From NCBI RefSeq assembly GCF_000023105.1, contig NC_012669.1:2605025-2669024 (forward strand): a stretch of DNA of 64,000 bases, in the 5' to 3' direction. Origin of the DNA: Beutenbergia cavernae DSM 12333. Lineage in GTDB: Bacteria; Actinomycetota; Actinomycetes; Actinomycetales; Beutenbergiaceae. The position numbers and the translations under genes were made by a program. Under the pieces are notes generated by a model. That model worked only from the letters and a program-made list of their open reading frames with translations, was not told where the DNA came from and made no database searches. Of the stretch, positions 18,763-29,275 are shown piece after piece (position 1 is the first letter of the stretch; the number at the start of each line of letters is the position of its first letter).

Positions 18763-19722
18763 GTGCCAGTCGACGCCGTACGCGTGCGAGGTCTCGTCAA
18801 GTCCTACGCCGGTCGCGCCGTCGTCGACCGCCTGGACCTCACGGCACCCAGGGGCGCCGTCACCGCCGTCCTCGGGCCGAACGGCGCCGGCAAGACGACG
18901 ACGATCGAGTGCTGCGAGGGCCTGCGGCGGCAGGATGCCGGGACGATCGAGGTGCTCGGGCTCAATCCGCTCAGGGACGCCGCGCAGCTCCACGCCCGGG
19001 TCGGCGTGATGCTGCAGGACGGCGGTCTGCCGAACTCGGCTCGCGCGCAGCAGGTGCTCGCGCTCGCCGCGGCGATGCACGCCGCCCCGGCCGACGTCGT
19101 CGCGGTGTCGGCCCGGCTCGGGATCGACGCGTTCGCCCGAACTCCCGTCCGGCGACTCTCCGGCGGCCAGCGCCAACGCCTCGCGCTGGCCGTGGCGATC
19201 ATCGGCCGACCCGAGCTCGTGTTCCTCGACGAACCCAGCGCCGGACTCGATCCCCAGTCGCGGCACGCGGTGTGGGAGCTCGTGCGCGAGCTGCGCGACG
19301 GCGGCACGTCGGTCGTGCTCACGACGCACCTCATGGACGAGGCCGAGCAGCTCGCCGACCTCGTGCACGTCGTCGACTCCGGCAGCGTGATCGCGTCCGG
19401 CGCTCCCGACGAGCTCATCACGGCGCACGGCGGTCCGGACTCCCTCGCCGTGACGATCGACCGGAGCCTCGGCGACGACGAGCTCGCCGCACTCGCGGCG
19501 TACCTGAGTGCGGCGAGCGGGACGCTCGTGGAGCTCGGCGTCGGTCGCGCGACTCACGATCCGGCGTCGACGGTCCTCGTGCATGCCGAGTCGAGTCCGG
19601 CACTCGTCGCGGAGCTGGCCGCGTGGTGCCGTGCCGAGGGCGTGCTCATCACCTCGCTGCGGCGTGGAGCACGCTCCCTCGAGGACACGTTCCTCGAGCT
19701 GACGGGCCGGGAGATGCGATGA
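18763..19722 (+). CDS. ABC-2 type exporter, ATP-binding protein
   Basis: A 319-aa ATPase. Walker A GPNGAGKTT is near residue 45, the signature LSGGQRQRLALA near 130, Walker B LVFLDEPSAGLDPQ, and the H-loop LTTHLMDEAEQ; a C-terminal accessory domain ends SLEDTFLELTGREM. This is the daunorubicin/CcmA-like class. It is divergent from sufR and coupled by ATGA to a permease. In other actinobacteria a similar ABC pair sits between suf and ctaA, which suggests a role in heme or respiratory-chain maturation; that is inference from synteny. Confidence 0.9.
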   Translation: MPVDAVRVRGLVKSYAGRAVVDRLDLTAPRGAVTAVLGPNGAGKTTTIECCEGLRRQDAGTIEVLGLNPLRDAAQLHARVGVMLQDGGLPNSARAQQVLALAAAMHAAPADVVAVSARLGIDAFARTPVRRLSGGQRQRLALAVAIIGRPELVFLDEPSAGLDPQSRHAVWELVRELRDGGTSVVLTTHLMDEAEQLADLVHVVDSGSVIASGAPDELITAHGGPDSLAVTIDRSLGDDELAALAAYLSAASGTLVELGVGRATHDPASTVLVHAESSPALVAELAAWCRAEGVLITSLRRGARSLEDTFLELTGREMR

Positions 19723-20633
19723 GCGAGGACTCCGGAGCGAGGAACGAGCGAGACTCCGACAGCGAGCGCCAGCGAGCGCAGGAGGATCGCGACCGAGGAT
19801 ACGAGCGCAGGAGGATCGCGACCGACAAGCACCAGAGCGAGGGCTCTGGGCACCAGGGCGGGGGCTCGGCCACGGTGGCCGCGGGCGGTCCGGCACCGTC
19901 GTGGCGACGTGTCGCCGCCTACGCCGCCTTCGAGACCCGGGCGGTGCTCCGCAACGGCGAGCAGCTGCTCGTCACGATCATCCTGCCGGCGCTGGTCCTC
20001 CTCGCGCTGTCGAGGACGAGCGTCATCGACGTCCCGACGGGCGGGGCGGAGCGGATCGACGTCGTCGCGCCCGGCGTGCTCGCCCTCGCCATCATGAGCT
20101 CGGCGTTCACGTCGCAGTCGATCGCGACGGCGTTCGACCGACGCTGGGGCGTGCTGCGGCTGCTGGGGACGACGCCGCTCGGGCGCGGCGGGCTCCTGAC
20201 CGGGAAGATCCTCGCGGTGCTTGCGGTCGAGCTCGTGCAGGTCGCCGTCCTCGGCACGCTGGCCGTGCTCCTCGGCTGGCGACCGGACGCCTCCGGCGTC
20301 CCGGCCGCGATCGGGCTCGCCGTGCTCGGCACCGCCGCGTTCACGTCGCTCGCGCTGCTCCTTGCGGGCACGCTGCGCCCCGAGGCCGTGCTCGCCGTGG
20401 CGAACCTCGTCTGGGTCCTGCTGCTCGCCGGCGGCGCGGTCGTGCTCCCCGCGGACCAGCTCCCGGCGGGCCTCGCGGCCGTCGCGCCGTGGCTGCCCTC
20501 GGGCGCCCTGGGCGAGGGACTACGCGCGGCGTTCGCGGGGTCGACGTCCGATGTCGCCTTCCCCGCGCTGGTCCTGCTCGGCTGGACGGTCGTGGCCGGT
20601 CTCGGAGCCGCCCGCACGTTCAGGTGGGACTGA
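19719..20633 (+). CDS. ABC-2 type exporter, permease with repetitive N-terminus
   Basis: A 304-aa membrane protein with about six hydrophobic segments from residue 80 on (LLVTIILPALVLLALS, VLALAIMSSAFTSQSIATAF, and others); FDRRWGVLRLLGTTPLGRG is a typical ABC-2 cytoplasmic loop. The first 55 residues are unlike the family: Ser/Glu/Asp/Arg-rich, with a direct DNA repeat. Its ATG overlaps the ATPase stop. Starting later would remove the odd region, but then coupling would be lost. Its last 114 bases overlap the convergent AraC gene. Confidence 0.85.
   Translation: MSEDSGARNERDSDSERQRAQEDRDRGYERRRIATDKHQSEGSGHQGGGSATVAAGGPAPSWRRVAAYAAFETRAVLRNGEQLLVTIILPALVLLALSRTSVIDVPTGGAERIDVVAPGVLALAIMSSAFTSQSIATAFDRRWGVLRLLGTTPLGRGGLLTGKILAVLAVELVQVAVLGTLAVLLGWRPDASGVPAAIGLAVLGTAAFTSLALLLAGTLRPEAVLAVANLVWVLLLAGGAVVLPADQLPAGLAAVAPWLPSGALGEGLRAAFAGSTSDVAFPALVLLGWTVVAGLGAARTFRWD
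19774..19825 (+). repeat. 23-bp direct repeat in the permease N-terminus
   Basis: gagcgcaggaggatcgcgac plus cga occurs at 19774-19796 and 19803-19825, a 29-base step. Around it are further degenerate gagcgag and gactccg copies from 19721 on. Because 29 is not a multiple of three, the two copies are read in different frames. Confidence 0.85.
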
Positions 20634-21650
20634 CCGGACCCGCCGCCGGAACGCCGTCGGGCTCTCTCCACGGGCGCGGGAGAACGCCGCACTGAGCGAG
20701 AACGCGCTGGAGTAGCCGACGCGCCGGCCGATCGCCTCGAGCGTGAGCGTCGAGGTGCGCAGGTCCTCGGCGGCGAGGTCGAGGCGCCATCGCGTGAGGT
20801 ATGCCATCGGCGGCTCGCCGACCAGCTCCGTGAAGCGGCGCGCGAACGTCGCCCTCGACGATCGGGTCACGGCCGCGAGCGACGCGACCGTCCAGGGCCG
20901 CGCCGGCTCGTGCTGCAGGTGCCGCAGCGCGGGGCCGACGACGGGATCGCCGAACGCCGCGTACCACGCCGGCGGATGCGCCTGCGGCGACGAGAACCAG
21001 GCCCGCAGGAGCGTCACGGTGAGCAGGTCCACGAGGCGGTCGAGCACGACCTCCTGACCGGGGTCCTCGCGGGCGAGCTCCCCGCGGATCAGCCCGACCA
21101 CACCGTCGACGCCGGCCGTCCGCGGGACGACGACGACGTGCGGCAGGTGCGTGAGCAGATGGGCGCCGACCTCGGCCGGCGACTCGTACGCGCCGGTGAG
21201 CACCTCGGTGGTGCCGGCGTCCGCGTCGGTCCCGGAGTCGGTTCCGGAACCGTCCGCCGTGATCCCCCAGATGCTCCCCCGGGCGCGGACGTGCGTGCTC
21301 CCCCAGGTGTTTCCCCAGGTCCGGACGCCGACGTCGCGGTAGCCCGGGCCGGGCGCGCCGGGCACCGGATGGCAGACCTGCCCGGGGCCGATCCGCACCT
21401 GGGCGGGCGTGCCGGGGGCGTCCGCCAGGGTCCAGTGACCCGGACCGCGCACGAGCGCCGCGTCGCCCTCCTCGAGCAGCCGGGGCTCGCCGTCGTCGGC
21501 GACGAGCCATGCCGTGCCCCGGGCGAGCACGACCACGGAGAGCGGGGAGTCGTCCTCGAGCCGGATCGACCAGGGCTCCTCGAGCACCGACCGCAGCACG
21601 TACGCACCCTCCGCGCGGTGGGCGGTGAGCACGGCAGTGAGAGCGTCCAT
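20520..21650 (-). CDS. AraC family transcriptional regulator
   Basis: A 376-aa regulator with a cupin-type N-terminal sensor (SVVVLARGTAWLV, GDAALVRGPGHWTL) and a C-terminal AraC DNA-binding domain: WTVASLAAVTRSSRATFARRF, then YLTRWRLDLAAEDL and IGRRVGYSSAFSLSAAFSR. The sensor holds an unusual Gly/Asp/Thr stretch (around residues 113-150, TADGSGTDSGTDADAG). The last 35 residues extend beyond the usual AraC end and overlap the permease gene. It is divergent from an NmrA-like gene and probably controls it. Confidence 0.9.
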   Translation of the reverse strand: MDALTAVLTAHRAEGAYVLRSVLEEPWSIRLEDDSPLSVVVLARGTAWLVADDGEPRLLEEGDAALVRGPGHWTLADAPGTPAQVRIGPGQVCHPVPGAPGPGYRDVGVRTWGNTWGSTHVRARGSIWGITADGSGTDSGTDADAGTTEVLTGAYESPAEVGAHLLTHLPHVVVVPRTAGVDGVVGLIRGELAREDPGQEVVLDRLVDLLTVTLLRAWFSSPQAHPPAWYAAFGDPVVGPALRHLQHEPARPWTVASLAAVTRSSRATFARRFTELVGEPPMAYLTRWRLDLAAEDLRTSTLTLEAIGRRVGYSSAFSLSAAFSRARGESPTAFRRRVRSVPPERAGGSETGHDRPAEQDQRGEGDIGRRPRERRA

Positions 21651-21673
21651 CGCGCAGAGCCTACCTGAGACGA

Positions 21674-21714
21674 TCGCGTATGCATCCGCGACGAGACACT
21701 ATGGTCCGTCCATA
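21674..21714. promoter_or_regulatory. Two palindromes between araC-type gene and nmrA-type gene
   Basis: The first is tcgcgtatgcatccgcga at 21674-21691, a palindrome in 16 of 18 positions. The second is tatgg-tccgt-ccata at 21700-21714, perfect arms of 5. They sit in the 87-base divergent intergenic region and are AT-richer than surroundings, so they are candidate operator and promoter sites. Confidence 0.5.
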
Positions 21715-21737
21715 CCGGCGCCTGGTGTGATCGAGTC

Positions 21738-22640
21738 ATGCCAGAGACCACGCACCGCACCAGCCCCTCTCCTGCCTCCGCCGCAGACCCGTCCGCCGTC
21801 GGCGAGACCGGCGGCCCGGCCGACCCCAGGCCCGTGCTCGTCACGGCCGCCTCGGGGCGCACCGGCACGCGCGTCGCCGACCGGCTCCGCGCCGCCGGTC
21901 TGCCCGTTCGCGCCGTCTCCCGGAGCACGACCCCCAGGTTCGACTGGGAGGAGCCCGCCACGTGGGCGGACGTGCTCGACGGCGCGCGCAGCGCCTATGT
22001 CGCCTTCAGCCCCGACCTCAGCGTGCCCGGCGCCGCCGACACGCTGCGCGCGTTCGCCGCCGCGGCCCGCAGCGCTGGTCTCGATCGACTCTCGCTGCTG
22101 TCCGGGCGCGGCGAGGCCGCATCGCTCGTCGCGGAGGACGCCGTGCTCGAGGAGTTCCCGGCCGCGAGCGTCGTCCGCTCCTCATGGTTCGCCCAGAACT
22201 TCACCGAGGGTGAGTTCGCGGCGATGCTGACGGGCGGCGTCCTGGCGCTCCCCGTCGGGGACGTGCCCGAGCCGTTCGTCGACGCGGACGACGTCGCCGA
22301 CGTGGCCGTCGCGACGCTGACCGGCGAGGGGCATGCGGGCGAGGTGTACGAGGTGGCCGGGCCGCGTCTCCTCACGTTCGCGGAGGTCGTCGCCGAGATC
22401 GGCGCCCTCGTGGGTCGCGACCTCCAGTACGTCGAGCTCGAGATGGACGACGCCGTCGCCGGATGGCGCGAGGCCGGGCTCCCGCCCGAGGTCGTGGAGC
22501 TGCTGTCCGCGCTCTTCCCCGAGGTCTTCGGCGGTCAGAACTCGGTGCTCACCGACGGCGTCGAACGCGCGCTCGGACGGCCGCCACGGGACATCTCGGC
22601 TCACCTCTCCGCCGCCGCGGCCGCCGGGGTGTGGTCGTGA
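21738..22640 (+). CDS. NmrA-like NAD(P)-binding oxidoreductase
   Basis: A 300-aa atypical short-chain dehydrogenase. A Ser/Pro-rich leader (30 residues) precedes the nucleotide site VLVTAASGRTGTRVADRL. RSSWFAQNF and VDADDVADVAVATLTGEGHAGEVYEVAGP are typical of the NmrA/azoreductase-like group (for example YtfG-type quinone reductases). No Tyr-x3-Lys catalytic pair is evident, as usual for the group. It would bind NADPH and reduce a small molecule or sense redox state. It overlaps the next gene by one base and is divergent from an AraC regulator. Confidence 0.85.
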   Translation: MPETTHRTSPSPASAADPSAVGETGGPADPRPVLVTAASGRTGTRVADRLRAAGLPVRAVSRSTTPRFDWEEPATWADVLDGARSAYVAFSPDLSVPGAADTLRAFAAAARSAGLDRLSLLSGRGEAASLVAEDAVLEEFPAASVVRSSWFAQNFTEGEFAAMLTGGVLALPVGDVPEPFVDADDVADVAVATLTGEGHAGEVYEVAGPRLLTFAEVVAEIGALVGRDLQYVELEMDDAVAGWREAGLPPEVVELLSALFPEVFGGQNSVLTDGVERALGRPPRDISAHLSAAAAAGVWS

Positions 22641-23104
22641 TGGGCGCGTGGGAGATCGCGACCGGCGCCACGGCCCTCGCCGCGGCGGCGAGCGGCGGCG
22701 CGTTCCTGCCGTACTCGACGTTCACGTCGGCGGCCGTCGCCTCGCTGCCCGATCGGGAAGGTCTGCGCGCGATGCAGGCGATCAACGTCGAGGCGCCGCG
22801 GTCGGGCACGTTCATGGCGCTCGTGTTCGGGACGGGGGCGCTGGCCGCCGTCGTCGGGGTGCGGGCGGTGCTCGACTCCGGGCCGGGGACGTGGTGGATC
22901 GTCGGCGGGACGCTCGTGTACGTCATCGGCGTGGTCGGCATGACGGCGGGGTACCACATCCCCCGCAACAACGCCCTGGACACCCTCGACGCCGCCGCGT
23001 TCCCCGCGTGGATGCGCTCCTGGGTCCGCGGCAACCACGTGCGCACCGTCGGTGGCCTGCTCGCCGGCGCCCTCATCGGCATCGGCGTCCTCGCGGCCGC
23101 CTGA
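22640..23104 (+). CDS. DUF1772 (anthrone oxygenase-like) membrane protein
   Basis: A 154-aa membrane protein with four hydrophobic segments. It begins MGAWEIATGATALAAAASGG, then FLPYSTFTSAAVASLP, and has the family-like block GYHIPRNNALDTLD in the place of the NVPLN motif. DUF1772 proteins relate to anthrone oxygenases and are often beside NmrA-like genes. The ATG overlaps the NmrA stop by one base (TGATG), so co-translation is likely. The substrate is unknown. Confidence 0.8.
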   Translation: MGAWEIATGATALAAAASGGAFLPYSTFTSAAVASLPDREGLRAMQAINVEAPRSGTFMALVFGTGALAAVVGVRAVLDSGPGTWWIVGGTLVYVIGVVGMTAGYHIPRNNALDTLDAAAFPAWMRSWVRGNHVRTVGGLLAGALIGIGVLAAA

Positions 23105-23109
23105 CGACT

Positions 23110-23197
23110 CCGCGAGAGGTTCGTGGCCCCACCGCGAGAGGTTCGTGGCCCCACCGCGAGAGGTTCGTGGCCCCGCCGCGAGAGGTTGGTGGCCGCG
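23110..23197. repeat. Four tandem 22-bp repeats upstream of ctaA
   Basis: ccgcgagaggttcgtggccc plus two bases is present at 23110, 23132, 23154 and 23176. The first two copies are identical, the third differs at one position and the fourth at three or four. The array fills the gap between the DUF1772 stop and the ctaA promoter. No dyad within a unit is obvious. Confidence 0.95.
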
Positions 23198-23231
23198 CTC
23201 CTCCCGGCGCGGACCACCCATCGGTCCGCAC

Positions 23232-23237
23232 TATCGT
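23232..23237 (+). promoter_or_regulatory. Leaderless-type -10 for ctaA
   Basis: TATCGT lies 6 bases before the GTG at 23244, and 35 bases after the end of the tandem 22-bp repeats. Confidence 0.5.
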
Positions 23238-23243
23238 GGAAGC

Positions 23244-24230
23244 GTGACGACCGCTACCCTCACCCGCGCCGATCGCTGGACCCGGATCGCCGTCGTCGCC
23301 AACCTCGTGGGCCAGGTCGTCATCGTTCTCACGGGCGGGATCGTGCGCCTGACCGGGTCCGGGCTCGGCTGTTCCACCTGGCCGCAGTGCGAGCCAGGTG
23401 AGTTCACTCCCGTGCACCACGACGCGATCACGTTCCACCCGTACATCGAGTTCGGGAACCGCACCCTGACGGGCGTCCTCGGCCTCATCGCCGTCGCCGT
23501 CGCGATCGGTATCTGGCGCGCGCCCGCCACCCGCGGACGCAGCACCGCGTTCCGCGTGCTCGGCCTCGTCCCGCTCGCGGGCGTGGCCGCCCAGGCCGTC
23601 ATCGGCGGGATCACCGTCCTCGTCGACCTGCACCCCGCCGTCGTCGGCTTCCACTTCCTCAGCTCGATGGCCCTCATCTGGGGTTCCGCGGCCCTGTACG
23701 TGCGCCTGCGTGAGGGCGACGGCGCCCCGCGCCCGGTGGTCACGGGTCCGGCCGTGCCGCTCCTCGGCCGCGTGGTCGGGGTGCTCGCGGGGGTCGTCGT
23801 GGTCCTCGGCGTGCTCGTCACCGGGTCCGGCCCGCACTCCGGAGACGAGGAGGTCGGCTACCGGTTCGCGTTCGACCCCACGCTCGTCTCCCGGATCCAC
23901 GCCGGCGCCGTGTGGGCGTTCATCGCCGCGCTCGTGGCGCTCCTCGTCCTGCTCGCTCGCGCCCGCCCCGCCGACGGCGTGACGCCCGCCGACCTCGCCC
24001 GCGCGCGCCGGTCCGGGCTCGTGCTGCTCGCCGTCACGCTCGCGCAGGGACTCATCGGGTACGTCCAGTACTTCACGGGCCTGCCGGAGGTGCTCGTCGC
24101 GCTGCACCTGGTCGGCGCTGCCCTCCTCGTGACGGCGACGACGACGGCGATCCTCGCCCTGCGTGTGCGGCCGTCCCTCACGGAGCCGGCGACGCCGGCT
24201 CCCGCCGCGGTCACCGGCGTCACGTCCTGA
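23244..24230 (+). CDS. ctaA: Heme A synthase (COX15/CtaA)
   Basis: A 328-aa protein with eight hydrophobic segments. The family blocks are ILTGGIVRLTGSGLGCSTWP with PQCEPGEFTP (cysteine pair), HPYIEFGNRTLTGVLGL (heme-ligand His and Glu region), LHPAVVGFHFLSSM, VLVTGSGPHSGDE and SRIHAGAVWAFIA. It converts heme O to heme A for cytochrome aa3 oxidase. SURF1 in the same window serves the same enzyme. GTG start, leaderless pattern. It converges on the NUDIX gene with only 13 bases between stops. Confidence 0.95.
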   Translation: MTTATLTRADRWTRIAVVANLVGQVVIVLTGGIVRLTGSGLGCSTWPQCEPGEFTPVHHDAITFHPYIEFGNRTLTGVLGLIAVAVAIGIWRAPATRGRSTAFRVLGLVPLAGVAAQAVIGGITVLVDLHPAVVGFHFLSSMALIWGSAALYVRLREGDGAPRPVVTGPAVPLLGRVVGVLAGVVVVLGVLVTGSGPHSGDEEVGYRFAFDPTLVSRIHAGAVWAFIAALVALLVLLARARPADGVTPADLARARRSGLVLLAVTLAQGLIGYVQYFTGLPEVLVALHLVGAALLVTATTTAILALRVRPSLTEPATPAPAAVTGVTS

Positions 24231-24243
24231 CCCGTCGGCCCGC

Positions 24244-26582
<2,339 letters not shown>

Positions 26583-27662
26583 CTACCCTAACAGGAGTCC
26601 GTAGATGCGCCGGAGCTGCGCCGCGACGTCAGCGAGCCGCGGCAGATGATCCGCGCGTTCCCGGGCCGCGGCGTGCATCCTGCTGCGACGCTCCGGATCC
26701 GCGAGCAGCGCGGCGACGGCGTTCGCGATCGCTGAGGCGTCGCCGTCCGGGACGAGCACGGCGGCGCCGGCCGTCACCTCGCCGGTGCCGCCGACGTCGG
26801 TCGCGACGATCGGGGCGCCGACGGCGAGCGCCTCCTGCAGCCACAGCGGCTGGCCCTCCCAGCGTGCGGTCGAGACGACGACGTCGGCGCCGGCGAGCAG
26901 GTCGAGCGCGTCCTCGCGGTAGCCGAGCAGCCCGAGCGGGAGAGCCTCGGTCTGCACCCGCCGGGTCAGCTCGGTCAGGAGCGGGCCGTGGCCGGCGACG
27001 AGCCACCGCACCGCGACGCCGTCCCGCGCGAGGAGCGCTGCGGCGTCGGCGAGCACGTCCAGGCCCTTCTGCGGGGCGAGGCGCGCCACCGTCACCAGCA
27101 AGCCGTCGCCGGGAGCGACGCCGAGCGCCGCGCGGTCGATCGGGCGCGGGTGCCCGCGTGGCGGGGCCGGCACGAGCGCCCGGTCGGTGAGTCGGGCTCC
27201 GCGCTCCCGGGCGCGCTCGACCAGGTCGCCGCTCACGCCGAGGACGGCGTCCGCACCGCGCGCGACGAGCCGCTCGAGGACGGCCGAGACGAGACGCACG
27301 CGCGTCGAGCCCACCGGCAGGTTGTGCAACGTGACCACGAGCCGCGGGCGTCGCGCGCGCGGCAGACCGCGCAGCGCGAGCACCGCGAGCCCGCCGGCAC
27401 GCAGGCCGTGCGCGTGCACGACGTCGCTCCCGCGCGCCAGCGTGCGCAGCTCCCGGATCGCCGTGAGGTCGCGGAGCTGGGGCCGGTCGCCGATCTCGAC
27501 GAGGCGGGTCGGGCCGTCGAACGCGTCGACGACGTCGGCCGGCCCGGCGAGCACGACGTCGTACCAGGGCGCGAGCCCGGCGGCGATCTCCCGGGCGTGC
27601 CGGCCGACGCCGCCGGCGCTCGACCCGGTCAGCTGGACGACGCGCGGTCGCCGGGCGGTCAT
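26583..27662 (-). CDS. GT4 family glycosyltransferase
   Basis: A 359-aa GT-B fold glycosyltransferase. The N-half has SSAGGVGRHAREIAAGL and DVVHAHGLRAGGLA. The C-half has LLVTVARLAPQKGLDVLADA and VVVSTARWEGQPLWLQEALAVGAPIV, with the donor-site glutamates (E-x7-E pattern in EGQPLWLQEA), typical of GT4. No transmembrane segment. It is coupled by ATGA to the MurJ-like flippase and lies downstream of a MraY-like gene, which suggests assembly of a cell-envelope polymer or glycolipid. The acceptor is unknown. Confidence 0.88.
   Translation of the reverse strand: MTARRPRVVQLTGSSAGGVGRHAREIAAGLAPWYDVVLAGPADVVDAFDGPTRLVEIGDRPQLRDLTAIRELRTLARGSDVVHAHGLRAGGLAVLALRGLPRARRPRLVVTLHNLPVGSTRVRLVSAVLERLVARGADAVLGVSGDLVERARERGARLTDRALVPAPPRGHPRPIDRAALGVAPGDGLLVTVARLAPQKGLDVLADAAALLARDGVAVRWLVAGHGPLLTELTRRVQTEALPLGLLGYREDALDLLAGADVVVSTARWEGQPLWLQEALAVGAPIVATDVGGTGEVTAGAAVLVPDGDASAIANAVAALLADPERRSRMHAAARERADHLPRLADVAAQLRRIYGLLLG
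26585..26590 (-). promoter_or_regulatory. Leaderless-type -10 for pyrG
   Basis: TAGGGT on the minus strand overlaps the stop codon of the glycosyltransferase gene and lies 8 bases before the pyrG GTG. Confidence 0.4.
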
Positions 27663-29275
27663 GCGCGCCTCACGATCGCCACGAGGGACCGGTCGGCGGC
27701 GGCGCTCGCGGCGCCGACCGCAGCGAGGGCGAGGACCCCGCCGACCAGGCCGGCGAGCAGTGCGACGCCCGCGCCGGCGTCCGGGCCGGCGATGCTGCCG
27801 GCGACCAGGCGCCCGGCGAGCGCACCGACCACGGCGCCGCCGAGCGCCACAGCCGTCGTGCGGCCGATCCCGGCGAGGGCGGCGGATCCCGCGACCCGCC
27901 GCACGGCGACGGCAAGAGCGATCGCGGCCACCGTCATCCCGACCGCCGTGCCGATGCCGAGCCCGAGCAACGCGGCCGGGCCGTCGTCGCCGTCGGGAGC
28001 CAGGACCATGACGGCGACCCAGGAGGCCACCGCCACGGTGACCCAGCCGATCGACGTCGCGACGACGGCGGCGCGCGCGTGCTCGAGGGCGTACAGCGCC
28101 CGGCTGAGGTGGAACAGGAGCGCCATGCCGACGAGGCCGGGAGCCATTGCCGTGACGGCGCCGGCCATCCCGCTGACATCTCCCCGCGCGTACGTCGCGA
28201 AGACCGTCTGGACGGGGTCGGCCGCGGCGACGAGCCCGGCTGCCCCCGCCAGGGCCGCGACGACGATCGCACGCGTCGAGGCGCTCGTGTCGCGCGCGAA
28301 CGCGCGGGAGTCGCGAGCGCTCGCGTGCTCGGCGAGTCGCGGGAACATCGCCGTCGCGAGGGGGACGGCGAGCACCGCGTACGGCAGCAGGTACACGGCC
28401 TGGGAGTACTGGTAGACGCTCACGGTGCCGTCGAGCTGACCGAACCGGTTCGCGAGCACCACGGCGACGACGACGCTCGCCTGCTGGGCGAGCAGCGTGC
28501 CGATCCCGGAGGCCGCGAGCCGCCGCGCCCGGGGAGCGACCCCGGGCGGGAACCGCAACGCCGGGCGCAGGCGCACGCCCGAGGCCACCACAGGCACGAG
28601 CAGCGGCAGGCTCATCGCGGCGACTCCCGCCGTCGTCCCCCACCCCAGCCACGCCACAGCTGACGAGCTCAGCGCTCCGGGCGTCGGCTCCGGCCCCGCG
28701 AGCAGGCCGAACGCGTAGTACGACGCGATGACGACGACGCTGGAGGCGAGCGGGGCGCACGCGGGCAGCAGGAACCGCTTCTGCGCCTGGAGCACGCCGG
28801 TGAGCACGACGCCGATCCCATACAGGGGGATCTGCGGAGCGAAGATGCGCAGCAGCGTGGTCGCCAGCTCGACCTGCTCCTGCGACGCCGGAACGCCGCG
28901 GCTCGACAGCAGCAGCGTGGCGACGGGCCGCGCGAGCAGCGCCGTCACCACCGCGAGCGGCACCAGCGCCACGAGCGCCCAGCCGAGCAGCGCCGAGGAG
29001 ATCCGGTCGACGTCGCCACGCATCCGCGCCGCCAGGGGCGCGGCGAGCAAGGGGATGACGGCGCCCGCGAGCGCACCACCCGCGGCGACCTCGTACAGCA
29101 CGTTGGGCACCGAGTTCGCCGTCGCGTAGGCGGTGCCCACCTCGTTCGGCCCGACCCACGCGTTCTGCGCGAACCACCGGCCGAAGCCCACGACGCGGGA
29201 GAGCAGCGTCAGCGCGGTGATCGCCGCCGTCGCCCCGGCGAGCCCCGCGACGAGCCGGCGCGCCCCGACGCTCAC
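27659..29275 (-). CDS. MurJ/MviN-like lipid flippase
   Basis: A 538-aa protein of the MOP superfamily with about 14 hydrophobic segments. It opens TLLSRVVGFGRWFAQNAWVG and PNVLYEVAAGGALAGAVIPL, the MurJ signature region, then FAPQIPLYGIGVVLTGVLQA and, further on, MFPRLAEHASARD. MurJ proteins flip lipid II or related lipid-linked sugars. Whether this is the main lipid II flippase or a paralogue for another lipid-linked glycan cannot be decided. I use the GTG at 29275 because it overlaps the previous stop (GTGA). Confidence 0.88.
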   Translation of the reverse strand: MSVGARRLVAGLAGATAAITALTLLSRVVGFGRWFAQNAWVGPNEVGTAYATANSVPNVLYEVAAGGALAGAVIPLLAAPLAARMRGDVDRISSALLGWALVALVPLAVVTALLARPVATLLLSSRGVPASQEQVELATTLLRIFAPQIPLYGIGVVLTGVLQAQKRFLLPACAPLASSVVVIASYYAFGLLAGPEPTPGALSSSAVAWLGWGTTAGVAAMSLPLLVPVVASGVRLRPALRFPPGVAPRARRLAASGIGTLLAQQASVVVAVVLANRFGQLDGTVSVYQYSQAVYLLPYAVLAVPLATAMFPRLAEHASARDSRAFARDTSASTRAIVVAALAGAAGLVAAADPVQTVFATYARGDVSGMAGAVTAMAPGLVGMALLFHLSRALYALEHARAAVVATSIGWVTVAVASWVAVMVLAPDGDDGPAALLGLGIGTAVGMTVAAIALAVAVRRVAGSAALAGIGRTTAVALGGAVVGALAGRLVAGSIAGPDAGAGVALLAGLVGGVLALAAVGAASAAADRSLVAIVRRA

